DNA from: Chaunax sp. Z400 | Lineage: Eukaryota; Chordata; Actinopteri; Lophiiformes; Chaunacidae | Assembly (NCBI GenBank): GCA_037577475.1 | Contig: CM075194.1 | Location: 28,966,266 to 29,030,265 of the forward strand | Direction of reading: 5' to 3' | DNA: 64,000 nucleotides | Shown: one piece after another, positions 46,781-63,952 of the stretch | Numbering within the stretch: position 1 is the stretch's first letter | Layout: each line of letters starts with the position of its first letter | The notes under the pieces: model-generated | Seen by the model: the letters and a program-made list of their open reading frames with translations, nothing else | What the model was told of the DNA's origin: nothing | Database searches by the model: none | Position numbers and translations under genes: made by a program

Positions 46781-49700
46781 TTTTTTACCAACATACTATT
46801 TATACTATACATACTATTCATTCTATACATACTATTCATACTATACATACTATTATTTCTACACATACTACTACTATACATACTATTCATACTATACATA
46901 CTATTTTTTACTTTACATACTATACATACTATACATACTATTCATATTGTACATACTATTTATACTATACATACTATACATACTATACATACTATTCATA
47001 CTGTACATACTATACATACTATTCATACTATACATACTATTCATACTATTCATACTATACATACTATACATACTATACATACTATTATTTCTACACATAC
47101 TACTACTATACATACTATTCATACTATACATATAAATTCTATACATACTATGTATACCATGCATACCATACATACTATTCATACTATACATGCCATACAT
47201 ACTATTTATACTATACATACTATTCATACTATACATACTGTTCATTCTACACATACTACTACTATTCATACTATACATACTATTCATACTATTCATACTG
47301 TACATACTATTTATACTATACATACTATACATACTATACATACTATTCATACTATTCATACTGTACATACTATACATACTATTCATACTATTCATACTGT
47401 ACATACTATACATACTATTCATACTGTACATACTATACATACTATACATACTGTTCATACTATACATACTATTCATACTGTACATACTATACATACTATT
47501 CATATTGTACATACTATACATACTATACATACTATACATACTATACATACTATTCATACTGTACATACTATTCATACTATACATACTATTCATACTATAC
47601 ATACTATTCATACCATACATACTATTTTTACTATACATACTATACATATAAATTCTATACATACTATGCATACCATGCATACCATACATACTATTCATAC
47701 TATACATACTATTCATACTATACATACTGTACATACTATTCATACTATACATACTGTACATACTATTTATACTATACATACTATACATACTATTTATACT
47801 ATACATACTATTTATACTATACATACTATTCATACTGTACATACTATTCATACTATTCATAATGTACATACTATACATACTATTCATACTGTACATACTA
47901 TACATACTGTACATACTATTCATACTGTACATACTATACATAGTATTCATACTGTACATACTATTCCTACTATACATACTATGCATACTATTCATACTGT
48001 ACATACTATACATACTATTCATACTATACATACTATTCCTACTATACATACTATTCATACTATTATTTCTACACATACTACTACTATACATACTATTCAT
48101 ACTATACATGCCATACATACTATTTATACTATACATACTATTCATACTATACATACTGTTCATTCTACACATACTACTACTATTCATACTATACATACTA
48201 TTCATACTATTCATACTGTACATACTATTTATACTATACATACTATACATACTCTACATACTATACATACTATACATACTATTCATACTATTCATACTGT
48301 ACATACTATACATACTATTCATACTATTCATACTGTACATACTGTACATACTATTCATACCGTACATACTATACATACTATACATACTATTCATACTATA
48401 CATACTATTCATACTGTACATACTATACATACTATTCATACTGTACATACTATTTATACTATACATACTATACATACTATACATACTATTCATACTATTC
48501 ATACTGTACATACTATTCATACTATTCATAATGTACATACTGTACATACTATTCATACTGTACATACTATACATACTATTCATACTATTCATACTATACA
48601 TACTATTCATACTAAACATACTATTCATACTGTACATACTATTCATACTATTCATACTATTCATACTATACATACTATACATACTATTCATACTATTAAT
48701 ACTGTACATACTATTCATACTATTCATACTATACATACTATACATACTATTCATACTGTACATACTATTCCTACTATACATACTATTCATACTAAACATA
48801 CTGTTTATTCTATACATACTATTCATACTGTACATACTATACATACTATTCATACTATTCATACTATACATACTATTCATACTGTACATACTATACATAC
48901 TATTCATACTATACATACTATTCATACTAAACATACTGTTTATACTATACATACTCTACATACTATACATACTATTTATACTATACATACTATTCATACT
49001 GTACATACTCTTCATACTATACATACTATTCATACTGTACATACTATTCATACTATTCATAATGTACATACTATACATACTATTCATACTGTACATACTA
49101 TACATACTGTACATACTATTCATACTGTACATACTATACATAGTATTCATACTGTACATACTATTCCTACTATACATACTATGCATACTATTCATACTGT
49201 ACATACTATACATACTATTCATACTATACATACTATTCCTACTATACATACTATTCATACTATTATTTCTACACATACTACTACTATACATACTATTCAT
49301 ACTATACATGCCATACATACTATTTATACTATACATACTATTCATACTATACATACTGTTCATTCTACACATACTACTACTATTCATACTATACATACTA
49401 TTCATACTATTCATACTGTACATACTATTTATACTATACATACTATACATACTCTACATACTCTACATACTATACATACTATTCATACTATTCATACTGT
49501 ACATACTATACATACTATTCATACTATTCATACTGTACATACTATACATACTATTCATACCGTACATACTATACATACTATACATACTATTCATACTATA
49601 CATACTATTCATACTGTACATACTATACATACTATTCATACTGTACATACTATTTATACTATACATACTATACATACTATACATACTATTCATACTATTC

Positions 49701-51604
49701 ATACTGTACATACTATTCATACTATTCATAATGTACATACTGTACATACTATTCATACTGTACATACTATACATACTATTCATACTATTCATACTATACA
49801 TACTATTCATACTAAACATACTATTCATACTGTACATACTATTCATACTGTACATACTATTCATACTATACATACTATACATACTATTCATACTATTAAT
49901 ACTGTACATACTATTCATACTATTCATACTATACTTACTATACATACTATTCATACTGTACATACTATTCCTACTATACATACTATTCATACTAAACATA
50001 CTGTTTATTCTATACATACTATTCATACTGTACATACTATACATACTATTCATACTATTCATACTATACATACTATTCATACTGTACATACTATACATAC
50101 TATTCATACTATACATACTATTCATACTAAACATACTGTTTATACTATACATACTATACATACTCTACATACTATACATACTATTTATACTATACATACT
50201 ATTTATACTATACATACTATTTATACTATACATACTATTCATACTGTACATACTATTCATACTATTCATAATGTACATACTATACATACTATTCATACTG
50301 TACATACTATACATACTGTACATACAATTCATACTGTACATACTGTACACAGTATTCATACTGTACATACTATTCCTACTATACATACTATACATACTAT
50401 GCATACTATTCATACTGTACATACTATACATACTATTCATACTATACATACTATTCATACTATACATACTATTCCTACTATTATTTCTACACATACTACT
50501 ACTATACATACTATTCATACTATACATGCCATACATACTATTTATACTATACATACTATTCATACTGTACATACTATACATACTATTCATACTGTACATA
50601 CTCTTCATACTATACATACTATTCATACTATACATACTATTCATACTATTCATACTGTACATACTATACATTCTATACATACTATTCATACTGTACATAC
50701 TATACATACTATTCATACTGTACATACTCTTCATACTATACATACTATTCATACTATACATACTATTCATACTATTCATACTGTACATACTATGCATACT
50801 ATTCATACTATTCATACTGTACATACTATACATACTATTCATACTATACATACTATTCATACTATACATACTATACATACTATTCATACTATACATACTA
50901 AACATACTGTTTATACTATACATACTATTCATACTGTAGATACTATACATATTATTCATACTGTACATACTATACATATTATTCATACTGTACATACTAT
51001 TCATACTGTACATACTGTTCATACTATACATACTATACATACTGTACATACTATACATACTATTTATACTATACATACTATTCATACTGTACATACTATA
51101 CATACTATTCATACTGTACATACTATACATACTATACATACTATTCATACTATACATACATATACATACTATTCATTCTATACCTACTATTCATTCTATA
51201 CATACTACTCATACTATACATACTATACATACTATTATTTCTACACATACTACTACTATACATACTATTCATCCTATACATATAAATTCTATACATACTA
51301 TGTATACCATGCATACCATACATACTATTCATACTATACATGCCATACATACTATTTGTACTATACATACTATTCATACTATACATACTGTTCATTCTAC
51401 ACATACTACTACTATTCATACGATACATACTATTCATACTATTCATACTGTACATACTATACATACTATTCATACTGTACATACTGTTCATACTATACAT
51501 ACTATACATACTCTACATACTATTTATACTATACATACTATTCATACTGTTCATACTATACATACTATACATACTATTCATACTATACATACATATACAT
51601 AATA
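46781..51604. repeat. P-Q spacer (123 bp) plus 4.7-kb long block, second full copy
   Basis: Q box (46904) to P box (51605) is 4701 bp, identical to 8594-13294; the P and Q boxes at both ends are offset by exactly 38310 bp from the first copy. The AGTATTCATACTG landmarks are at 47942, 49142 and 50351 (1200 and 1209 bp apart). Small compensating monomer gains and losses occur inside, for example the S box at 47625 is offset by 38301. Confidence 0.88.
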
Positions 51605-53238
51605 TTTTTTACCAACATACTATTTATACTATACATACTATTCATTCTATACATACTATTCATACTATACATACTATACATACTATTATTTCTACACATA
51701 CTACTACTATACATACTATTCATACTATACATACTATTTTTTACTTTACATACTATACATACTATTCATACTATACATACTATACATACTATTCATATTG
51801 TACATACTATTCATACTATACATACTGTACATACTATACATACTATTCATACTATACATACTATTCATACTATACATACTATACATACTATACATACTAT
51901 TATTTCTACACATACTACTACTATACATACTATTCATACTATACATATAAATTCTATACATACTATTTATACTATACATACTATTCATACTATACATACT
52001 GTTCATTCTACACATACTACTACTATTCATACTATACATACTATTCATACTATTCATACTGTACATACTATTTATACTATACATACTATACATACTATAC
52101 ATACTATTCATACTATTCATACTGTACATACTATACATACTATTCATACTATTCATACTGTACATACTATACATACTATTCATACTGTACATACTGTACA
52201 TACTATACATACTATTCATACTATACATACTATTCATACTGTACATACTATACATTCTATTCATATTGTACATACTATACATACTATACATACTATACAT
52301 ACTATACATACTATTCATACTGTACATACTATACATACTATTCATACTATACATACTATTCATACTATACATACTATTCATACTATACATACTATTCATA
52401 CTATACATACTATTTTTACTATACATACTATACATATAAATTCTATACATACTATGCATACCATGCATACCATACATACTATTCATACTATACATACTGT
52501 ACATACTATTCATACTATACATACTGTACATACTATTTATACTATACATACTATACATACTATTTATACTATACATACTATTTGTACTATACATACTATT
52601 CATACTGTACATACTATTCATACTATTCATAATGTACATACTATACATACTATTCATACTGTACATACTATACATACTGTACATACTATTCATACTGTAC
52701 ATACTATACATAGTATTCATACTGTACATACTATTCCTACTATACATACTGTACATACTATTCCTACTATACATACTATACATACTATGCATACTATTCA
52801 TACTGTACATACTATTCATACTATACATACTATTCCTACTATACATACTATTCATACTATACATACTATTCATACTATTCATACTGTACATACTATACAT
52901 ACTATACATACTATTCATACTGTACATACTATACATACTATTCATACTGTACATACTCTTCATACTATACATACTATTCATACTATACATACTATTCATA
53001 CTATTCATACTGTACATACTATACATACTATTCATACTATTCATACTGTACATACTATACATACTATTCATACTATTCATACTGTACATACTATACATAC
53101 TATTCATACTGTACATACTGTTCATACTATACATACTATACATACTCTACATACTATTTATACTATACATACTATTCATACTGTTCATACTATACATACT
53201 ATACATACTATTCATACTATACATACATATACATAATA
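51605..53238. repeat. P-Q-S module, S-arm fused to R-arm end
   Basis: P-Q 132, Q-S 676 bp (S at 52413). The S-arm then runs only 826 bp to a P box at 53239 without a K or R box. From about 53110 it has the R-arm ending (CATACTGTT, CATACTCTA, CATACTATTTATACT). Confidence 0.84.
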
Positions 53239-54812
53239 TTTTTTACCAACATACTATTTATACTATACATACTATTCATTCTATACATACTATTCATACT
53301 ATACATACTATACATACTATTATTTCTACACATACTACTACTATACATACTATTCATACTATACATACTATTTTTTACTTTACATACTATACATACTATT
53401 CATACTATACATACTATACATACTATTCATATTGTACATACTATTTATACTATACATACTGTACATACTATACATACTATTCATACTATACATACTATTC
53501 ATACTATACATACTATACATACTATACATACTATTATTTCTACACATACTACTACTATACATACTATTCATACTATACATATAAATTCTATACATACTAT
53601 TTATACTGTACATACTGTACATACTATACATACTATTCATACTATACATACTATTCATACTGTACATACTATACATTCTATTCATATTGTACATACTATA
53701 CATACTATACATACTATACATACTATTCATACTGTACATACTATACATACTATTCATACTATACATACTATTCATACTATACATACTATTCATACTATAC
53801 ATACTATTTTTACTATACATACTATACATATAAATTCTATACATACTATGCATACCATGCATACCATACATACTATTCATACTATACATACTGTACATAC
53901 TATTCATACTATACATACTGTACATACTATTTATACTATACATACTATACATACTATTTATACTATACATACTATTTGTACTATACATACTATTCATACT
54001 GTACATACTATTCATACTATTCATAATGTACATACTATACATACTATTCATACTGTACATACTATACATACTGTACATACTATTCATACTGTACATACTA
54101 TACATAGTATTCATACTGTACATACTATTCCTACTATACATACTTTACATACTATTCCTACTATACATACTATACATACTATGCATACTATTCATACTGT
54201 ACATACTATACATACTATGCATACTATACATACTATTCCTACTATACATACTATTCATACTATACATACTATTCATACTATTCATACTGTACATACTATA
54301 CATACTATACATACTATTCATACTGTACATACTATACATACTATTCATACTGTACATACTCTTCATACTATACATACTATTCATACTGTACATACTCTTC
54401 ATACTATACATACTATTCATACTATACATACTATTCATACTATTCATACTGTACATACTATACATACTATTCATACTATTCATACTGTACATACTATACA
54501 TACTATTCATACTATACATACTATTCATACTATACATACTATACATACTATTCATACTATACATACTAAACATACTGTTTATACTATACATACTATTCAT
54601 ACTGTAGATACTATACATATTATTCATACTGTACATACTATACATATTATTCATACTGTACATACTATTCATACTGTACATACTGTTCATACTATACATA
54701 CTATACATACTGTACATACTATACATACTATTTATACTATACATACTATTCATACTGTACATACTATACATACTATACATACTATTCATACTATACATAC
54801 ATATACATATTA
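53239..54812. repeat. P-Q-S module with short Q-to-S arm (436 bp) and long S-arm (1006 bp)
   Basis: P-Q 132 bp, Q (53371) to S (53807) 436 bp: the U box is followed quickly by CATACTATTTATACTGTACATACTG, skipping the W-box region. The S-arm to the K box at 54813 has an extra 36 bp, a second CATACTCTT block near 54390. The K box is preceded by CATATACATATTATT instead of CATATACATACTATT. Confidence 0.84.
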
Positions 54813-55579
54813 TTTTTTACAAAACCTACTATTTATACTATACATACTATTCATTCTATACATACTATTCATTCTATACATACTACTCATACTATACATA
54901 CTATGCATACTATTATTTCTACACATACTACTACTATACATACTATTCATCCTATACATATAAATTCTATACATACTATGTATACCATGCATACCATACA
55001 TACTATTCATACTATACATGCCATACATACTATTTATGCTATACATACTATTCATACTATACATACTGTTCATTCTACACATACTACTACTATTCATACT
55101 ATACATACTATTCATACTATTCATACTGTACATACTATACATACTATTCATACTGTACATACTATACATACTATTCATACTATACATACTATTCATACTA
55201 TTCATACTGTACATACTATACATACTATTCATACTGTACATACTATACATACTATTCATACTGTACATACTATTTATACTATACATACTATACATACTAT
55301 ACATAGTATTCATACTATTCATACTGTACATACTATACATACTATTCATACTATTCATACTGTACATACTATACATACTATTCATACTGTACATACTATT
55401 CATACTGTAGATACTATACATATTATTCATACTGTACATACTATACATATTATTCATACTGTACATACTATACATACTATACATACTCTACATACTATTT
55501 ATACTATACATACTATTCATACTGTTCATACTATACATACTATACATACTATTCATACTATACATACATATACATAATA
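54813..55579. repeat. K-arm, 767-bp form
   Basis: Same length and markers as the other four 767-bp K-arms; followed by an atypical P-to-K segment. Confidence 0.89.
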
Positions 55580-56078
55580 TTTTTTACCAACATACTATTT
55601 ATACTATACATACTATTCATTCTATACATACTATTCATACTATACATACTATACATACTATTATTTCTACACATACTACTACTATACATACTATTCATAC
55701 TATACATATAAATTCTATACATACTATGTATACCATGCATACCATACATACTATTCATACTATACATGCCATACATACTATTTATACTATACATACTATA
55801 CATACTATACATACTATTCATACTATACATACTAAACATACTGTTTATACTATACATACTATTCATACTGTAGATACTATACATATTATTCATACTGTAC
55901 ATACTATACATATTATTCATACTGTACATACTATTCATACTGTACATACTGTTCATACTATACATACTATACATACTGTACATACTATACATACTATTTA
56001 TACTATACATACTATTCATACTGTACATACTATACATACTATACATACTATTCATACTATACATACATATACATACTA
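55580..56078. repeat. Hybrid P-cassette/S-arm end (499 bp)
   Basis: Starts as a 316-bp P-P cassette (P, V, U, CATGCC) but near 55790 passes directly into the last third of an S-arm, including the CATACTAAACATACTGTT dyad near 55830. It ends in a K box at 56079. As a result two 767-bp K-arms lie only 1266 bp apart. Confidence 0.84.
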
Positions 56079-56845
56079 TTTTTTACAAAACCTACTATTT
56101 ATACTATACATACTATTCATTCTATACATACTATTCATTCTATACATACTACTCATACTATACATACTATGCATACTATTATTTCTACACATACTACTAC
56201 TATACATACTATTCATCCTATACATATAAATTCTATACATACTATGTATACCATGCATACCATACATACTATTCATACTATACATGCCATACATACTATT
56301 TATGCTATACATACTATTCATACTATACATACTGTTCATTCTACACATACTACTACTATTCATACTATACATACTATTCATACTATTCATACTGTACATA
56401 CTATACATACTATTCATACTGTACATACTATACATACTATTCATACTATACATACTATTCATACTATTCATACTGTACATACTATACATACTATTCATAC
56501 TGTACATACTATACATACTATTCATACTGTACATACTATTTATACTATACATACTATACATACTATACATAGTATTCATACTATTCATACTGTACATACT
56601 ATACATACTATTCATACTATTCATACTGTACATACTATACATACTATTCATACTGTACATACTATTCATACTGTAGATACTATACATATTATTCATACTG
56701 TACATACTATACATATTATTCATACTGTACATACTATACATACTATACATACTCTACATACTATTTATACTATACATACTATTCATACTGTTCATACTAT
56801 ACATACTATACATACTATTCATACTATACATACATATACATAATA
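56079..56845. repeat. K-arm, 767-bp form
   Basis: Same length and markers as the arm 1266 bp upstream, consistent with a local tandem duplication. Confidence 0.89.
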
Positions 56846-57161
56846 TTTTTTACCAACATACTATTTATACTATACATACTATTCATTCTATACATACTAT
56901 TCATACTATACATACTATACATACTATTATTTCTACACATACTACTACTATACATACTATTCATACTATACATATAAATTCTATACATACTATGTATACC
57001 ATGCATACCATACATACTATTCATACTATACATGCCATACATACTATTTATACTATACATACTATTCATACTATACATACTGTTCATTCTACACATACTA
57101 CTACTATTCATACTATACATACTATTCATACTATTCATACTGTACATACATATACATAATA
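56846..57161. repeat. 316-bp P-P cassette, fifth copy
   Basis: P, V, U, W, P; same length as the other four. Confidence 0.9.
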
Positions 57162-58673
57162 TTTTTTACCAACATACTATTTATACTATACATACTATTC
57201 ATTCTATACATACTATTCATACTATACATACTATACATACTATTATTTCTACACATACTACTACTATACATACTATTCATACTATACATACTATTTTTTA
57301 CTTTACATACTATACATACTATTCATACTATACATACTATACATACTATTCATATTGTACATACTATTTATACTATACATACTATACATACTATACATAC
57401 TATACATACTATTCATACTGTACATACTATACATACTATTCATACTATACATACTATTCATACTATACATACTATTCATACTATACATACTATACATACT
57501 ATACATACTATTATTTCTACACATACTACTACTATTCATACTATACATACTATTCATACTATTCATACTGTACATACTATTTATACTATACATACTATAC
57601 ATACTATACATACTATTCATACTATTCATACTGTACATACTATACATACTATTCATACTATTCATACTGTACATACTATACATACTATTCATACTGTACA
57701 TACTATACATACTATACATACTGTTCATACTATACATACTATTCATACTGTACATACTATACATACTATTCATTCTATACATACTATTCATACTATACAT
57801 ACTATACATACTATTATTTCTACACATACTACTACTATACATACTATTCATACTATACATACTATTTTTTACTTTACATACTATACATACTATTCATACT
57901 ATACATATAAATTCTATACATACTATGCATACCATGCATACCATACATACTATTCATACTATACATGCCATACATACCATTCATACTATACATACTATTC
58001 ATACTGTACATACTATACATACTATTCATACTGTACATACTCTTCATACTATACATACTATTCATACTATACATACTATTCATACTATTCATACTGTACA
58101 TACTATACATACTATACATACTATTCATACTGTACATACTATACATACTATTCATACTGTACATACTCTTCATACTATACATACTATTCATACTATACAT
58201 ACTATTCATACTATTCATACTGTACATACTATACATACTATACATACTATTCATACTGTACATACTCTTCATACTATACATACTATTCATACTATACATA
58301 CTATTCATACTATTCATACTGTACATACTATACATACTATTCATACTATTCATACTGTACATACTATACATACTATTCATACTATACATACTATTCATAC
58401 TATACATACTATACATACTATTCATACTATACATACTAAACATACTGTTTATACTATACATACTATTCATACTGTAGATACTATACATATTATTCATACT
58501 GTACATACTATACATATTATTCATACTGTACATACTATTCATACTGTACATACTGTTCATACTATACATACTGTACATACTATACATACTATTTATACTA
58601 TACATACTATTCATACTGTACATACTATACATACTATACATACTATTCATACTATACATACATATACATACTA
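57162..58673. repeat. P-Q spacer, deleted Q1-arm (571 bp) and Q2-arm (809 bp)
   Basis: The Q1-arm has a composite box near 57511-57540: its left half is V (ATTATTTCTACAC) and its right half is W (CTACTATTCATACT). U and CATGCC between them are gone. The loss of 156 bp relative to the 727-bp arm is not a multiple of 9 but matches a V-to-W exchange. The Q2-arm is normal. Confidence 0.85.
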
Positions 58674-59746
58674 TTTTTTACAAAACCTACTATTTATACT
58701 ATACATACTATTCATTCTATACATACTATTCATTCTATACATACTACTCATACTATACATACTATGCATACTATTATTTCTACACATACTACTACTATAC
58801 ATACTATTCATCCTATACATATAAATTCTATACATACTATGTATACCATGCATACCATACATACTATTCATACTATACATGCCATACATACTATTTATGC
58901 TATACATACTATTCATACTATACATACTGTTCATTCTACACATACTACTACTATTCATACTATACATACTATTCATACTATTCATACTGTACATACTATA
59001 CATACTATTCATACTGTACATACTATACATACTATTCATACTATACATACTATTCATACTATTCATACTGTACATACTATACATACTATTCATACTGTAC
59101 ATACTATACATACTATTCATACTGTACATACTATTTATACTATACATACTATACATAGTATTCATACTATTCATACTGTACATACTATACATACTATTCA
59201 TACTATTCATACTGTACATACTATACATACTATTCATACTGTACATACTATACATACTATTCATACTGTAGATACTATACATATTATTCATACTGTACAT
59301 ACTATACATATTATTCATACTGTACATACTGTTCATACTATTCATACTGTACATACTGTTCATACTATACATACTATACATACTGTACATACTATACATA
59401 CTATTTATACTGTACATACAATACATACTATTCATACTTTACATACTATACATACTGTTCATACTATACATACTGTTCATACTGTACATACTATACATAC
59501 TATTCATACTATTCATACTGTACATACTATACATACTATTCATACTGTACATACTATACATACTATTCATACTATACATACTATTCATACTGTAAATACT
59601 ATTCATACTGTACATACTATTCATACTGTAGATACTATACATATTATTCATACTGTACATACTATACATATTATTCATACTGTACATACTGTTCATACTA
59701 TACATACTATACATACTATTCATACTATACATACATATACATAATA
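58674..59746. repeat. K-arm fused to R-arm end (1073 bp), R box lost
   Basis: Begins as a K-to-R arm, including CATAGTATT near 59156 and the CATACTGTAGAT segment near 59269. Near 59401-59412 it switches to the R-arm (CATACAATA, CATACTTTACATACT, TGTAAATA). It ends at the P box at 59747; the R box and the first about 900 bp of the R-arm are missing. Confidence 0.83.
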
Positions 59747-61407
59747 TTTTTTACCAACATACTATTTATACTATACATACTATTCATTCTATACATACTA
59801 TTCATACTATACATACTATACATACTATTATTTCTACACATACTACTACTATACATACTATTCATACTATACATACTATTTTTTACTTTACATACTATAC
59901 ATACTATTCATACTATACATACTATACATACTATTCATATTGTACATACTATTTATACTATACATACTGTACATACTATACATACTATTCATACTATACA
60001 TACTATTCATACTATACATACTACACATACTATACATACTATTATTTCTACACATACTACTACTATACATACTATTCATACTATACATATAAATTCTATA
60101 CATACTATTTATACTATACATACTATTCATACTATACATACTGTTCATTCTACACATACTACTACTATTCATACTATACATACTATTCATACTATTCATA
60201 CTGTACATACTATTTATACTATACATACTATACATACTATACATACTATTCATACTATTCATACTGTACATACTATACATACTATTCATACTATTCATAC
60301 TGTACATACTATACATACTATTCATACTGTACATACTGTACATACTATACATACTATTCATACTATACATACTATTCATACTGTACATACTATACATTCT
60401 ATTCATATTGTACATACTATACATACTATACATACTATACATACTATACATACTATTCATACTGTACATACTATACATACTATTCATACTATACATACTA
60501 TTCATACTATACATACTATTCATACTATACATACTATTCATACTATACATACTATTTTTACTATACATACTATACATATAAATTCTATACATACTATGCA
60601 TACCATGCATACCATACATACTATTCATACTATACATACTGTACATACTATTCATACTATACATACTGTACATACTATTTATACTATACATACTATACAT
60701 ACTATTTATACTATACATACTATTTGTACTATACATACTATTCATACTGTACATACTATTCATACTATTCATAATGTACATACTATACATACTATTCATA
60801 CTGTACATACTATACATACTGTACATACTATTCATACTGTACATACTATACATAGTATTCATACTGTACATACTATTCCTACTATACATACTGTACATAC
60901 TATTCCTACTATACATACTATACATACTATGCATACTATTCATACTGTACATACTATACATACTATTCATACTATACATACTATTCCTACTATACATACT
61001 ATTCATACTATACATACTATTCATACTATTCATACTGTACATACTATACATACTATACATACTATTCATACTGTACATACTATACATACTATTCATACTG
61101 TACATACTCTTCATACTATACATACTATTCATACTATACATACTATTCATACTATTCATACTGTACATACTATACATACTATTCATACTATTCATACTGT
61201 ACATACTATACATACTATTCATACTATACATACTATTCATACTATTCATACTGTACATACTATACATACTATTCATACTGTACATACTGTTCATACTATA
61301 CATACTATACATACTCTACATACTATTTATACTATACATACTATTCATACTGTTCATACTATACATACTATATATACTATTCATACTATACATACATATA
61401 CATAATA
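59747..61407. repeat. P-Q-S module, S-arm fused to R-arm end
   Basis: P-Q 132, Q-S 676 (S at 60555), S to P 853 bp without a K or R box. It has the same type of S/R-end fusion as 52413-53238, and the two probably share descent. Private changes: CATACTACACATACT near 60018 and TATATACTATT near 61370. Confidence 0.84.
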
Positions 61408-63185
61408 TTTTTTACCAACATACTATTTATACTATACATACTATTCATTCTATACATACTATTCATACTATACATACTATACATACTATTATTTCTACAC
61501 ATACTACTACTATACATACTATTCATACTATACATACTATTTTTTACTTTACATACTATACATACTATTCATACTATACATACTATACATACTATTCATA
61601 TTGTACATACTATTTATACTATACATACTGTACATACTATACATACTATTCATACTATACATACTATTCATACTATACATACTATACATACTATACATAC
61701 TATTATTTCTACACATACTACTACTATACATACTATTCATACTATACATATAAATTCTATACATACTATTTATACTATACATACTATTCATACTATACAT
61801 ACTGTTCATTCTACACATACTACTACTATTCATACTATACATACTATTCATACTATTCATACTGTACATACTATTTATACTATACATACTATACATACTA
61901 TACATACTATTCATACTATTCATACTGTACATACTATACATACTATTCATACTATTCATACTGTACATACTATACATACTATTCATACTGTACATACTGT
62001 ACATACTATACATACTATTCATACTATACATACTATTCATACTGTACATACTATACATTCTATTCATATTGTACATACTATACATACTATACATACTATA
62101 CATACTATACATACTATTCATACTGTACATACTATACATACTATTCATACTATACATACTATTCATACTATACATACTATTCATACTATACATACTATTC
62201 ATACTATACATACTATTTTTACTATACATACTATACATATAAATTCTATACATACTATGCATACCATGCATACCATACATACTATTCATACTATACATAC
62301 TGTACATACTATTCATACTATACATACTGTACATACTATTTATACTATACATACTATACATACTATTTATACTATACATACTATTTGTACTATACATACT
62401 ATTCATACTGTACATACTATTCATACTATTCATAATGTACATACTATACATACTATTCATACTGTACATACTATACATACTGTACATACTATTCATACTG
62501 TACATACTATACATAGTATTCATACTGTACATACTATTCCTACTATACATACTGTACATACTATTCCTACTATACATACTATACATACTATGCATACTAT
62601 TCATACTGTACATACTATACATACTATTCATACTATACATACTATTCCTACTATACATACTATTCATACTATACATACTATTCATACTATTCATACTGTA
62701 CATACTATACATACTATACATACTATTCATACTGTACATACTATACATACTATTCATACTGTACATACTCTTCATACTATACATACTATTCATACTATAC
62801 ATACTATTCATACTATTCATACTGTACATACTATACATACTATTCATACTATTCATACTGTACATACTATACATACTATTCATACTATACATACTATTCA
62901 TACTATACATACTATACATACTATTCATACTATACATACTAAACATACTGTTTATACTATACATACTATTCATACTGTAGATACTATACATATTATTCAT
63001 ACTGTACATACTATACATATTATTCATACTGTACATACTATTCATACTGTACATACTGTTCATACTATACATACTATACATACTGTACATACTATACATA
63101 CTATTTATACTATACATACTATTCATACTGTACATACTATACATACTATACATACTATTCATACTATACATACATATACATACTA
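61408..63185. repeat. P-Q-S module leading to K box
   Basis: P-Q 132, Q (61540) to S (62216) 676 bp, S to K 970 bp. From the S box onward it matches the start of the window at an offset of 62082 bp. Confidence 0.88.
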
Positions 63186-63952
63186 TTTTTTACAAAACCT
63201 ACTATTTATACTATACATACTATTCATTCTATACATACTATTCATTCTATACATACTACTCATACTATACATACTATGCATACTATTATTTCTACACATA
63301 CTACTACTATACATACTATTCATCCTATACATATAAATTCTATACATACTATGTATACCATGCATACCATACATACTATTCATACTATACATGCCATACA
63401 TACTATTTATGCTATACATACTATTCATACTATACATACTGTTCATTCTACACATACTACTACTATTCATACTATACATACTATTCATACTATTCATACT
63501 GTACATACTATACATACTATTCATACTGTACATACTATACATACTATTCATACTATACATACTATTCATACTATTCATACTGTACATACTATACATACTA
63601 TTCATACTGTACATACTATACATACTATTCATACTGTACATACTATTTATACTATACATACTATACATACTATACATAGTATTCATACTATTCATACTGT
63701 ACATACTATACATACTATTCATACTATTCATACTGTACATACTATACATACTATTCATACTGTACATACTATTCATACTGTAGATACTATACATATTATT
63801 CATACTGTACATACTATACATATTATTCATACTGTACATACTATACATACTATACATACTCTACATACTATTTATACTATACATACTATTCATACTGTTC
63901 ATACTATACATACTATACATACTATTCATACTATACATACATATACATAATA
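63186..63952. repeat. K-arm, 767-bp form (fifth)
   Basis: Same length as 1104-1870 and offset by exactly 62082 bp; the P box follows at 63953. Confidence 0.9.
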
